Source of the DNA: an uncultured Clostridia bacterium
Lineage (GTDB): Bacteria; Bacillota; Clostridia; Oscillospirales; Ruminococcaceae
Direction of reading: 5' to 3'
Length of the DNA stretch: 39,546 nucleotides
NCBI GenBank assembly: GCA_947166945.1
Contig: CAMVGH010000013.1
Span: 1-39,546 of the forward strand
Positions 9,162-17,299 of the stretch are shown here, one piece after another. A model generated the notes under the pieces. That model saw only the letters and a list, made by a program, of their open reading frames with translations. It was not told the origin of the DNA and made no database searches. The first letter of the stretch is position 1. Each line of letters starts with the position of its first letter. The translations under genes were made by a program, and so were the position numbers.

Positions 9162-9200
9162 ATATCCCCCCTTGACAAGTCGGGGATATGTTGTTATAAT
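9162..9200 (+). promoter_or_regulatory. Promoter with operator-like inverted repeat, yegP-like gene
   Basis: Consensus TTGACA (9172-9177) and TATAAT (9195-9200) are separated by 17 bp. The -35 box sits inside an exact 8-bp inverted repeat, ATATCCCC (9162-9169) and GGGGATAT (9182-9189), with a 12-bp gap. A repressor bound there would block the -35, so the gene is probably strongly expressed but regulated. Confidence 0.7.
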
Positions 9201-9289
9201 AGTTATAGTAGTAAACAAACGAAATGACAGAATGATTTGTTCACTTAATCAAGAGAAAACCTGCGCGTTATGACAGGAGGAGATCAGTT

Positions 9290-9667
9290 ATGGGAAAGTA
9301 TGTAATCAATAAAACCTCTACAGGTTACACATTCGGATTGAAAGCTGCAAACGGTGAGACTATAGCAACCGGCGGCGAAGTGTATTCCAGCATCGATTCA
9401 GTCAGAAACGGCGTAAAAAGCGTAGAAACAAATGCTCCGGCAGCCGCTGTCGAGGATCAGACAGTCGAAGGATATCGTACAGCCAAAAACCCCAAGTTCG
9501 AGATATACAGCGATAAGGCGGGCGAATTCCGTTTCCGTCTGAAAGCTAAAAACGGACAGGTGATCGCGGTCAGCGAAGGCTATACTTCCAAGGCAAACTG
9601 CAAAAACGGCATAGAAAGTGTAAAAAAGAATTCTGTCAATTCTCCTGTTATCGAACCCGCCGAATAA
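9290..9667 (+). CDS. YegP-family protein with two DUF1508 repeats
   Basis: This 125-residue protein is made of two copies of the DUF1508/YegP unit, at about residues 3-50 (KYVINKTSTGYTFGLKAANGE) and 66-113 (KFEIYSDKAGEFRFRLKAKNGQ), each ending in a helix with the pattern (S/C)xxGIxSVxxN. The fold is small, beta-rich and cytoplasmic, and its biochemical role is not known. GGAGGAG stands before the ATG. It has a near-consensus promoter with an operator-like palindrome, and a terminator follows about 38 bp after its stop, so it is essentially a single-gene unit. Confidence 0.85.
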   Translation: MGKYVINKTSTGYTFGLKAANGETIATGGEVYSSIDSVRNGVKSVETNAPAAAVEDQTVEGYRTAKNPKFEIYSDKAGEFRFRLKAKNGQVIAVSEGYTSKANCKNGIESVKKNSVNSPVIEPAE

Positions 9668-9704
9668 TGAATGGTTTCAAAACAGCACATTACTATGACA
9701 GCAG

Positions 9705-9733
9705 AGCCGCATTGCTATTACAATGCGGCTTTT
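9705..9733 (+). terminator. Terminator between yegP-like and SDR genes
   Basis: A perfect 10-bp stem, AGCCGCATTG and CAATGCGGCT, with a 6-nt loop is followed by a short T-run. It lies only about 20 bp before the SDR start, so SDR transcription must pass it or start within a few bases. Confidence 0.75.
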
Positions 9734-9753
9734 ACATTGAAAGGAGCAAAAAA

Positions 9754-10515
9754 ATGAACATTGATCTCACAGGAAAAAAAGCAATAGTGACCGGCGGCAG
9801 CGGCGGTCTCGGAAGAACAATAGTACGGACTCTTGCGGAATGCGGAGCAGATGTAGCCATACACTACAACTCGGACAGAACAAGCGCCGATACTCTCAAA
9901 GCCGAACTGACGGCAATGGGCAGAAAAGCTGCCGCATTTCAGGCGGATATCACAGACGAGAAAAGCGTCCACGCAATGCGGGAAGCAGTCGAAAGCACTA
10001 TCGGACTTCCCGATATTATGGTCGTGAACGCTGTTATTCAATATGAATGGAAACCACTGCTCGAACAGGATATAAAGGACTACTACAGCCAGTTCGAGAG
10101 CTGTGTTATGCAGATGGTCTATATGTCCAAGGAATTTGTCCCGCACATGATAGATCAGAACTACGGCAGAATAGTTGTAATGAACACGGAGTGCGCATAT
10201 ATGGCGGAACCAAACTGTTCGGCATACACCTCGGCAAAGCGCGGGCTTGACGGAATTGTCCGGGTGCTTGCAAAGGAAGTCGGTTCCCACCATATAACAG
10301 TGAACCAGATCGCTCCGGGCTGGACGATCACCGACAAGGAACGTGCCAACGGAATCAACCCTGCTCCGGAGTATATTGCGACAGTACCGCTCGGACGACG
10401 CGGAACGGATAATGACATTGCCAACATGGCAGCATTTCTTTCCTCCGACCTTGCCGCATTCACCACCGGTGCCTATATTCCTGTGAGCGGCGGCAGAGTC
10501 ATGCCGGCGATCTGA
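9754..10515 (+). CDS. Short-chain dehydrogenase/reductase (divergent active site)
   Basis: This 253-residue Rossmann-fold protein has the cofactor motif TGGSGGLGR near residue 11 and the YxxxK pair in SAYTSAK, followed by the PGW segment (IAPGWTITDKE) usual after the active site. The start at 9754 is set by AAAGGAG just before it. Two family landmarks are altered: the NNAG stretch reads VNAVIQ, and the serine expected 13 residues before the active Tyr appears to be a Thr (in NTECAY). The enzyme may be an atypical 3-oxoacyl-ACP-reductase-like oxidoreductase, and its substrate cannot be told. It converges with the flagellar operon and has no clear promoter of its own. Confidence 0.8.
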   Translation: MNIDLTGKKAIVTGGSGGLGRTIVRTLAECGADVAIHYNSDRTSADTLKAELTAMGRKAAAFQADITDEKSVHAMREAVESTIGLPDIMVVNAVIQYEWKPLLEQDIKDYYSQFESCVMQMVYMSKEFVPHMIDQNYGRIVVMNTECAYMAEPNCSAYTSAKRGLDGIVRVLAKEVGSHHITVNQIAPGWTITDKERANGINPAPEYIATVPLGRRGTDNDIANMAAFLSSDLAAFTTGAYIPVSGGRVMPAI

Positions 10516-10548
10516 AATCGGGACAGCACCCCTTTCCCGCTCATACGT

Positions 10549-11001
10549 TCAGTCCGCGTGAGCCTTACGCCAGTCGGCATTGGAGACGAACTCCTCGATG
10601 AACTGCTCATTTTCTTTCTGCTCGGCGGCTTTGTACTCCTCTATCTGCTGTTCTTCCAGCTTTTCGAGCTTGGATACTTCCATAGTCGCGTCGATGACGA
10701 CCTGGAGCTGATGTTCGATCTCACGGTTCTTCATAAGTATCTGATGCCGCTTCATGTGCAGTTCCTGCTGTTTGGCATTTATATAACGCTTGTGGATAGC
10801 AATATCCGTCGCGTTGGTTATCTGTTTGTATTTCTCAAGAAGTTCACGGTTGAGGCGGGCAAGTTCTTCCAGAATGCCTTCCAGCTCCGCTTCAAGCTGG
10901 GCAAGGTCAGCCCGCAGTTCCGCGAGGGTACCCTTCTCTGTGTCGAGGGTCTGCTCGCGGTATTCTTTCAGTCTTTGCAAAGTAAATACAAATCTTTTCA
11001 T
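10549..11001 (-). CDS. fliJ: Flagellar export protein FliJ
   Basis: This 150-residue, almost wholly helical and highly charged protein begins MKRFVFTLQRLKEYRE, the FliJ start pattern, and forms a long antiparallel coiled coil. FliJ sits in the central hole of the FliI ATPase ring and links it to the export gate. It is 22 bp downstream of fliI with a GGAGGG site and is the last gene of the operon. No convincing terminator separates it from the convergent SDR gene, only a weak 5-bp stem. Confidence 0.85.
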   Translation of the reverse strand: MKRFVFTLQRLKEYREQTLDTEKGTLAELRADLAQLEAELEGILEELARLNRELLEKYKQITNATDIAIHKRYINAKQQELHMKRHQILMKNREIEHQLQVVIDATMEVSKLEKLEEQQIEEYKAAEQKENEQFIEEFVSNADWRKAHAD

Positions 11002-11023
11002 TCAGGCAGACCCTCCTTTCTTC

Positions 11024-12328
11024 TCAGCTTACCGCTTCTTTCAGCATACGGATAGTCTCGTCGAGCGAGAAGCTCTCGTTGGTTTTCTGACAAAGGAACG
11101 CGTTGATCTTGTCTATCTTGCTTATAGCCTCGTCCAGCTTTGGATTTGTCCCGGTTTTATAGGCGCCGATAGAGATAAGATCGACATTGGCATTATACAG
11201 TGCCATAAGATTGCGCATACGGCTTGCCGCTTCCTTGTGGGCATCGTCGCATATCATCGACATAAGTCGGGATACGCTCGGGAGAATGTCGATAGCGGGA
11301 TAGTGGTTCTGTGCGGCGATCTTTCGTGACAGTATGATATGTCCGTCGATGATACCGCGGACAGTATCGGCGATCGGTTCGTTGGTGTCGTCGCCCTCGA
11401 CAAGCACGGCGTATATCCCGGTTATGCTTCCCTTTTCAAAGCAGCCGGCACGTTCAAGAAGTTTCGGCATCTGCGCATAGATCGACGGTGTGTAACCGCG
11501 GGCAATAGGCGGTTCCCCGATAGAAAGTCCGACTTCACGGTTCGCCATTGCGAAACGTGTCAGATTATCCATCATAAGAAGCACATCTTTTCCCTGTGAC
11601 ATGAAATACTCGGCCACCGCGGTGGCTGTCATCGGGCATTTATAGCGCATCATAGCCGGCTGGTCGGAGGTTGCCACCACTACCACCGAACGAGCCATAC
11701 CCTCGGGACCGAGGTCATTCTCGATAAACTCACGCACCTCTCTTCCACGCTCTCCGACAAGGGCGATAACATTGATATCTGCTTTTACTTTTCGCGCTAT
11801 CATACCCATAAGGGTACTTTTTCCGACGCCGGAACCGGCGAAAATACCGATACGCTGCCCCTTGCCGAGCGTGAGCAGACCGTCTATCGCCTTGACTCCG
11901 AGTTCGATAGGCTCGGAGATCTTCGGGCGTGTGAGAGGGTTGGTAGGCTCGCCGGATATTGAGATACTTCCGGTGTAACGTATCTCTCCGCCGCCGTCGA
12001 TAGGTTCACCTATAGCGTTGATAATGCGTCCTATCATCGCTTCTCCGGTCTTGACACGCAGTTTGTCGCCGGTATTGTCCACAACACTTCCGGGACCTAC
12101 GCCCTCGATATCGGTATAGGGCATCAGCAGGACAGTTTCCTCCTGAAACCCGACGACTTCGGCATAGATGAAGCTCTGCATATCTTTTGCGTAAATGCGG
12201 CACACATCTCCGATATTGCACTCTGGTCCCGACGATTCTATACTCATTCCTACTATCTTTTCGACCTTACCCATGTGACGGTAAGTGTCGATAGCTCCCA
12301 GTTCTGCCCGAAAGCCTTTAAGATCCAT
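11024..12328 (-). CDS. fliI: Flagellar type III export ATPase FliI
   Basis: This 434-residue F1-beta-like ATPase energises export of flagellar rod, hook and filament proteins. The N-terminal barrel covers about residues 1-95, the RecA core has Walker A GSGVGKST at 165-172 and Walker B in VLLMMDNLTR near 250, and the C-terminal helical domain follows. The motif SIGEPPIARGYTPSIYAQMPKL marks the FliI/YscN group rather than true F1 subunits. The start has AAGGAGAAG upstream. It lies between fliH and fliJ as in other Firmicutes. Confidence 0.96.
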   Translation of the reverse strand: MDLKGFRAELGAIDTYRHMGKVEKIVGMSIESSGPECNIGDVCRIYAKDMQSFIYAEVVGFQEETVLLMPYTDIEGVGPGSVVDNTGDKLRVKTGEAMIGRIINAIGEPIDGGGEIRYTGSISISGEPTNPLTRPKISEPIELGVKAIDGLLTLGKGQRIGIFAGSGVGKSTLMGMIARKVKADINVIALVGERGREVREFIENDLGPEGMARSVVVVATSDQPAMMRYKCPMTATAVAEYFMSQGKDVLLMMDNLTRFAMANREVGLSIGEPPIARGYTPSIYAQMPKLLERAGCFEKGSITGIYAVLVEGDDTNEPIADTVRGIIDGHIILSRKIAAQNHYPAIDILPSVSRLMSMICDDAHKEAASRMRNLMALYNANVDLISIGAYKTGTNPKLDEAISKIDKINAFLCQKTNESFSLDETIRMLKEAVS

Positions 12329-12352
12329 GCTTCTTCTCCTTGATATGGTTAT

Positions 12353-12386
12353 CCCGCCGCAGTTATGTTCCGCGGCGGGTATTTTT
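12353..12386 (+). terminator. Plus-strand hairpin inside the minus-strand fli operon
   Basis: An exact 8-bp stem, CCCGCCGC (12353-12360) and GCGGCGGG (12372-12379), is followed by TATTTTTGTT on the plus strand, which is intrinsic-terminator form for antisense transcripts. In the operon's own direction no T-run follows, so flagellar mRNA should pass; the hairpin may act there as a processing or stabilising element between fliH and fliI. Confidence 0.6.
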
Positions 12387-12387
12387 G

Positions 12388-13557
12388 TTATTCCGTCTGC
12401 CGTTCTTCCCCGGAGCTGTCGTCCGCCGGTATCTCAACTTCCTGCTCTGCTTCGGTTCCGTTCGCATAGACAACGTCCGGCACACCGGAATCGTCATCTT
12501 CCGCTTTCACAGCTTTTTTCCTTGTACCGCGCTTAGGCTTTTCGGCAGCCTGATCCCGTATCATATCCTTTATATCCTTATCGCGGTATTTGCCCTTGCC
12601 GAGCTGTTCAACCATCTTGAGCTGCGTCATAACGCTGGCATCGGTGATCTCGCTGCCGTCATCTATGAGAAGAGTACCGGCGGGGGCATCTTCCAGTATC
12701 TCCACATCAACATTTTCACAGCTGCGGAAAACATCTTTCAGCAGATCCTCGTCGATCTCGGCTTCCTCCGAAATATCCAGCTTTGACAGAGACAGCTTCA
12801 CCGTCTTGCTTGACCGGTATTTCTTTCCGGCTTCGCGTATCATACGGGTTATGACACCCTTATCCTTCTGTGCGAGCGCTCCCGCGGTCACTTTCTGACA
12901 GATATCGAAGATAGTATCAAACAGCTGTCTTTCATACTGCATCATTATCTCGGTCTTGTCCGCGGTTATCTGCTCGGCTGTATTTTTAAGTTCCAGCAGG
13001 CTTTCCTTGCACTTTTTCAGCGCCTTGACATAACCGTCGTCATAGCCCTGTTTCTCGCCCTCGGCATAGGCTTTCTGCCGGGCAGCCTCAGCCTCTCTCT
13101 CAGCTTCCTCGGCAGCTTCTTTCTTTATTATCTCGGCATCGTTGCGTGCGTCCTGCACGGTCTGTTCCGCCATTTGCTTGGTCTTTTCGTAGATCTCGGT
13201 AGCCTTTTCTCTGGCTCGGAGAACGAACTGCTCGGACTCCTTTTCATACTTGGTACGGATAGCCTCATACTCCGCCACCAGCTTCTCACGCTCTATACGT
13301 GCTTCCTCGGCGCTGACACGTTCGGTATCTCCCGCCTGTTCAGGAGTTTCCCTGTCTCCCGTTTTATTTTCGGAGGGATCCCGGTTCTCCGATATCAGTG
13401 AAAGTACTCTTTCCTCGGCTTCCTCGCGTGCGTTTCGCGGGAGCTTTTTACTATCCGGGCGCCTGCCATAGACTGTTTTCATAACAGGCTCATCGGTATC
13501 AAAATTATTTACATAAACACAGCCGGTTATGCTGCCTTTGATAACCCCGCCTGCCAT
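12388..13557 (-). CDS. fliH: Flagellar assembly protein FliH, enlarged
   Basis: FliH binds and restrains FliI and docks it at the export apparatus. This protein has 389 residues against roughly 230-270 for common FliH. Order: a short N-terminal segment ending VYGRRP, a long charged coiled coil (about 80-200, including EGEKQGYDDGYVKAL, the FliH pattern), a V-ATPase-E-like FliH domain (about 205-320) and an unusual tail of roughly 70 residues with a basic patch (KPKRGTRKK) then an acidic stretch. AAGGAGG lies before the ATG. The core and gene order make the call firm; the tail is unexplained. Confidence 0.88.
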   Translation of the reverse strand: MAGGVIKGSITGCVYVNNFDTDEPVMKTVYGRRPDSKKLPRNAREEAEERVLSLISENRDPSENKTGDRETPEQAGDTERVSAEEARIEREKLVAEYEAIRTKYEKESEQFVLRAREKATEIYEKTKQMAEQTVQDARNDAEIIKKEAAEEAEREAEAARQKAYAEGEKQGYDDGYVKALKKCKESLLELKNTAEQITADKTEIMMQYERQLFDTIFDICQKVTAGALAQKDKGVITRMIREAGKKYRSSKTVKLSLSKLDISEEAEIDEDLLKDVFRSCENVDVEILEDAPAGTLLIDDGSEITDASVMTQLKMVEQLGKGKYRDKDIKDMIRDQAAEKPKRGTRKKAVKAEDDDSGVPDVVYANGTEAEQEVEIPADDSSGEERQTE

Positions 13558-13578
13558 GACTTTCCTCCTTGCGGTAGA

Positions 13579-14010
13579 TTAAGCGATGATCTCGTCGTCG
13601 CCGCCCTTGGAAATGGTGAGTTTGCCTTCGTCCTCCAGACGGCGTATTATAGCAACGATACGCTGCTGAGCCTCTTCGACATCGCGCATACGCACATTAT
13701 GCAGATACTCGACATCGGTCTGTGTGGATTCCTTGTTTCTCGAAGACATATTTGCATAGATGACTTCCGCGACTTCCGCCGTTGAACCTTTGATAGCAAC
13801 AGCAAGGTCTTTCGGATCCACTTCTGTGATGAATGCCTGAATGGACATGGAGTCCAGTCCGACGATATCCTCGAACACGAACATCTTGGAACGAATCTCG
13901 TCCGCAAGTTTCGGGTCACGGAGATTGAGTTCATCTAAGCTGAATTTCTCGCACGTCGGTTCGAACTTATTCCAGAGATTGTCAATCTTGATGAGATAGC
14001 TGACTTCCAT
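13579..14010 (-). CDS. fliG: Flagellar motor switch FliG, C-terminal half (split gene)
   Basis: These 143 residues carry the FliG linker and C-terminal torque domain: LADEIRSKMFVFEDIVGLD, VDPKDLAVAIKGS and VEEAQQRIVAIIRRLEDEG are all recognisable. The domain contacts the MotA stator and FliM. The ATG is in the same frame as the upstream half, separated only by TAA ACG. There is no Shine-Dalgarno sequence near it (the closest purine stretch is about 20 bp away), so translation would rely on reinitiation by ribosomes ending at the TAA, or on read-through. Upstream of LADEI the sequence aligns without a gap to the usual linker, so nothing has been lost except the stop. Confidence 0.85.
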   Translation of the reverse strand: MEVSYLIKIDNLWNKFEPTCEKFSLDELNLRDPKLADEIRSKMFVFEDIVGLDSMSIQAFITEVDPKDLAVAIKGSTAEVAEVIYANMSSRNKESTQTDVEYLHNVRMRDVEEAQQRIVAIIRRLEDEGKLTISKGGDDEIIA

Positions 14011-14013
14011 CGT

Positions 14014-14616
14014 TTACGCTGTTACGTTATTTTCCAATTTCTTTTCGAGAGTATTTTCAAGACTCTTTACCACGTCAGGAGACGCGGACTCCATTTTCGC
14101 AATTCTCTCAACGACCTCTATACGCATTTCTTTAGGCAGCTCGGCAAGGATAGCCGAAGCCTGATCGCTCCTCGCATACGAAAGTATCAGTGCTATGGTC
14201 TGGGGATGCTCGTTCTGCACTATTGCCAGCAGGTTCTTATAGTCTGCCTTGCGGACGAATGCGAATGACTTGGACTTCAGCTGCTTGGTTATCTTATCGA
14301 ACAGAGACGCCGCGGTCTGAGGACCGAATGCCTTTTCCAGTATTTCCTTGGCGTATTCGATACCACCCTCGGAAATAACCTTCTGTGTCAGGCAGACCTC
14401 ATAGAAATCGTTCAGTACATCGCTCACGATTTCTGCCGGCCAGTAGTCCATTTTTGCGACTTCAAGAGTTATCTTCTCGATCTCATCATCATTGAAGAAC
14501 TTGAACACCTTGGAAGCATTCTCTGTTCCGATCGCCGAGATGACCATGGCAGCCTTCTGTATCATTGTGACTTCCGACGCGTTATGTGGTATTCCGGACT
14601 GTGCCTCTTCAGCCAT
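14014..14616 (-). CDS. fliG: Flagellar motor switch FliG, N-terminal and middle domains (split gene)
   Basis: These 200 residues contain the FliF-binding N-terminal domain (about 1-100) and the middle domain with the FliM-binding EHPQT motif at residues 136-140. The protein stops at a TAA (14014-14016) right after the helix SLENTLEKKL, where normal FliG (about 335-340 aa) continues into the linker and C-terminal domain. The rest is encoded in the same frame immediately downstream. GAGGTGA provides a good ribosome site. Whether this is a true two-piece FliG, a read-through site, a recent mutation or a sequencing error cannot be settled from the window. Confidence 0.88.
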   Translation of the reverse strand: MAEEAQSGIPHNASEVTMIQKAAMVISAIGTENASKVFKFFNDDEIEKITLEVAKMDYWPAEIVSDVLNDFYEVCLTQKVISEGGIEYAKEILEKAFGPQTAASLFDKITKQLKSKSFAFVRKADYKNLLAIVQNEHPQTIALILSYARSDQASAILAELPKEMRIEVVERIAKMESASPDVVKSLENTLEKKLENNVTA

Positions 14617-14652
14617 TCGGCATCACCTCTTCTTCATATATTGTTATCGCTG

Positions 14653-16347
14653 TCATTGCTCTTCGCCCTTCATCCATGTACGGATAAGCTGAGCAACGAT
14701 CTCCGGATTGCTGTCGGAAAAGTCCCGGATCTCTTTTTTGAGCAGAGCGTCACGTGACATCTCGTCCTCTGCTCCGCTGAGACTCTGCACTTCGTACCCA
14801 TAATCCTCTTCGGGCGGTGCCGATGCTCTTCTCATAGTTTCTTCCTCGTCGTATGTTACGGAGCCTGCTATAGCCGGACCGCGTCCGGCTGCCGCTGCCG
14901 CCGCTGCCGCTTTTCTTGCCTTTACTCTTCTCTTGTTGGAGCCGGCCGCCAGCAGTGCTACGACAAGAAGTATTACAAGCAGGAGTCCCAGAGCGATAAT
15001 GATGAATACCAGCATATTGCGGCTGCCCTGTACCACAACCCCGCCGTCGCCGTTGCCGGACGAACCCGATGTCCTGTCAAGCTTGAAGTTCATCGCCATG
15101 AAAGATACCTTGTCGGAGGAAGTACCTATTGCTGTAGCTATAAACTTCTCCCAGCGTTCTGTCTCCGCCTGTGTGATATTTTCCGCGTCCTCGTCAACGA
15201 TGACAGAAGCGGAGATATTATCGTAGCTGTAGCCGTCCTTCTCCACCTGAGTGATCTCTTCGTTCACAAGGTAATGTATATTTCTCTGTGTTTCGTAGTA
15301 GAACTCATCACCCTCACCGATCCGCAGAGTCGGGTAATCGGGCGAGATATCGGCATCGACCGCGGTTCCCACAAGTCCGCCTTCGGCAGCGTTTCCGCCG
15401 CCCGCCGATACATATTCCTCATTATCCACCATACCGCCGCGGTTGCCTTCGGAATCGACGGAGGGGGTATATTCGGTTATCTGCTTGACCGTAGGGTCAT
15501 AGTTGAGCTGAACATCTACCGCTACTCTGTAATCATTGAAAGCGCCGCCGAACAGCTCGCCGAGTTTTTCGTTGAGTATTGCCGCGATCTTGTTCTGGAA
15601 GTCAAGTCTTCTGCGGTAAAGCGCCACTTCGTCCTCGGTGGTGAGATTGTCCATGACAGTCTCCGAAGTAAGTACGACTCCTGTACCGTCGGTCACGGTT
15701 ATGTTCTCCTCTTTAAGCCCGCGCACCGATCTTCTTACAAGGTTGTAAACGCCCTCGACAGCCTCAGGTGTAAGCGCGTGATCCAGCTGGAGCATCACAG
15801 ACGCGCTGGCTTCGTCGCGGTTGTCGGAAATGACATAATTCTGCGTTTCCGGAATATTGAGAATGACGATCGCGGAATGTATGCCGTCGATCATGGCGAG
15901 AGTTGCGCGGAGATTTTCCTGAAGCTGCTGCTTCTGCTTCTCACGCTTGTCGGACTCTGTTGAAAACAACCCCACACTCTCGTCCCATATATTATAGTTG
16001 AATGTCTGCTTAGGATAACCCTGCACCGCAAGCTGTGCGCGCAGTGTTTCAACCTGATTTGCCGGCACCATGATCTCTCCGGTGGCGACATTCACGCGGA
16101 CATCAGCTTCCGCCACCCCGAGATTGTTCTCAAGCACCGTGATGATCTCTGTCATCTCGGTCTCTGTGGCTCCTGTATATAGCACCGCATACCGGGTGAT
16201 AGAATTTATGACGATAAGGACGATCAGTGATACCACCAGCACAGATGCCACCGATATTATGATTATCCTTACCGTTTTGCTGAAGGCCTGCCAGCGCGCT
16301 TTTATCGCGCCATAGACCTTACCCCATATTTCTTTGACTTTATCCAT
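14653..16347 (-). CDS. fliF: Flagellar MS-ring protein FliF
   Basis: This 564-residue membrane protein forms the MS ring in the inner membrane, on which FliG and the rod are built. The first membrane segment is at about residues 25-48 (TVRIIIISVASVLVVSLIVLIVI), ring-building motifs follow (VETLRAQLAVQGYPKQT; YRRRLDFQNKIAAIL), the second membrane segment is at about 445-470 (NMLVFIIIALGLLLVILLVVALL), and a cytoplasmic tail ends in the FliG-binding segment (VAQLIRTWMKGEEQ). Full length for the family. It starts 65 bp after the fliE stop. Confidence 0.96.
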   Translation of the reverse strand: MDKVKEIWGKVYGAIKARWQAFSKTVRIIIISVASVLVVSLIVLIVINSITRYAVLYTGATETEMTEIITVLENNLGVAEADVRVNVATGEIMVPANQVETLRAQLAVQGYPKQTFNYNIWDESVGLFSTESDKREKQKQQLQENLRATLAMIDGIHSAIVILNIPETQNYVISDNRDEASASVMLQLDHALTPEAVEGVYNLVRRSVRGLKEENITVTDGTGVVLTSETVMDNLTTEDEVALYRRRLDFQNKIAAILNEKLGELFGGAFNDYRVAVDVQLNYDPTVKQITEYTPSVDSEGNRGGMVDNEEYVSAGGGNAAEGGLVGTAVDADISPDYPTLRIGEGDEFYYETQRNIHYLVNEEITQVEKDGYSYDNISASVIVDEDAENITQAETERWEKFIATAIGTSSDKVSFMAMNFKLDRTSGSSGNGDGGVVVQGSRNMLVFIIIALGLLLVILLVVALLAAGSNKRRVKARKAAAAAAAAGRGPAIAGSVTYDEEETMRRASAPPEEDYGYEVQSLSGAEDEMSRDALLKKEIRDFSDSNPEIVAQLIRTWMKGEEQ

Positions 16348-16411
16348 CGGATACTGCCCCTGCGGGCGTCACTCCTTCATTTCGCGTCCTGCTGTGTTTT
16401 CTCTTATTCCT

Positions 16412-16750
16412 TTATATGCTCATTCTCATTATCTCGTTGTACGCATCGACCACCGCGTTCTTCACATTAACGAGCAGTTCGGTGGCGACTTCCGCCTTGG
16501 CAATGTTCATCTGCACCTTTTCAAGGCTCTCGGTATCGCCGAGCATAATATTCATCATATCCTCGCTCTTCTGCGCCTGTGCTTCGGCAGCCTGATTCCA
16601 CAGCCCCGTGAGCGCATCGAGAAAAGTCCCTGTCTCGGGAAACTCCCCCGGCACAGTGTTCTTCTCAGCTTCGGCAGCCGGCACGGAATTGAATGCCTTG
16701 TCCACAGCCGGGATAGTATGTATATTCGGAGACATAGGTATTATCTGCAT
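16412..16750 (-). CDS. fliE: Flagellar hook-basal body protein FliE
   Basis: This 112-residue protein joins the MS ring to the proximal rod. The C-terminal helix VKNAVVDAYNEIMRMSI is the FliE signature, and the residues before it (KVQMNIAKAEVATELLV) also fit. An AGGAG site precedes the ATG. Position between flgC and fliF is standard. Confidence 0.95.
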   Translation of the reverse strand: MQIIPMSPNIHTIPAVDKAFNSVPAAEAEKNTVPGEFPETGTFLDALTGLWNQAAEAQAQKSEDMMNIMLGDTESLEKVQMNIAKAEVATELLVNVKNAVVDAYNEIMRMSI

Positions 16751-16779
16751 AAGTTTCTCCTCTTAATCCTTAAACGGGC

Positions 16780-17286
16780 TCAGCCGTTCTGACCAATTGT
16801 AAGTGCCTTGTTCGCGAGTGACTTGAGGCTGTTGAAAATAGTGAGGTTGGCTGAATAGGACTGTGTTGCCGCCAGCATATCTATCTGTTCCTCCGCCACA
16901 TCAACATTCGGCAGATAGTAGTATCCGTCCTCGTCGGCGTCCGGGTGAGACGGGTCATATACAGGAGTCGGAGGTGTAGGATCCTCGACTATCTGTGTGA
17001 GCAGTACGCCTTCCATAGTCTGTTCACGCTCTCTGCCCGCAAGTCCGCGCAGATGTTCAAGGCGCTTGCCCAACACGGTCTTGAATTCTATTGCGCTGCG
17101 GCTCACGTCTTTTGTCCTGTAATAAGATTTATTCTCGGTGAACACCACATTCTGCCGGACATAAGGACCGCCGTCCGCAGTCCGCGTTGTATCGGCATTG
17201 GCGACATTCTGAGCTATGACATCGGCTCTCGCGCGTTCTGCCATCATTCCCGAGACAGCTATATCAAGATTACTTAAAAATGCCAT
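16780..17286 (-). CDS. flgC: Flagellar proximal rod protein FlgC
   Basis: This 168-residue rod protein starts MAFLSNLDIAVSGMMAERARADVIAQNVANADTT-like, the FlgC N-terminal helix and ANADTTR motif, and ends with the helix SYSANLTIFNSLKSLANKAL. The segment YYYLPNVDVAEEQIDMLAA is characteristic. It is exported by the flagellar secretion system without a cleaved signal. AGGAGG precedes the ATG, 13 bp after flgB. Confidence 0.95.
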   Translation of the reverse strand: MAFLSNLDIAVSGMMAERARADVIAQNVANADTTRTADGGPYVRQNVVFTENKSYYRTKDVSRSAIEFKTVLGKRLEHLRGLAGREREQTMEGVLLTQIVEDPTPPTPVYDPSHPDADEDGYYYLPNVDVAEEQIDMLAATQSYSANLTIFNSLKSLANKALTIGQNG

Positions 17287-17299
17287 TCAACACGCCTCC

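Noticed and set aside
14014-14016. Genetic code change with TAA read as sense
   Set aside because: TAA ends other genes here, for example the regulator at 2535-3401 and the GGDEF gene, so a global change is excluded; only local read-through remains possible.
16348-16411. Extra small gene between fliE and fliF
   Set aside because: No start with ribosome site and no open frame of useful length in the operon direction.
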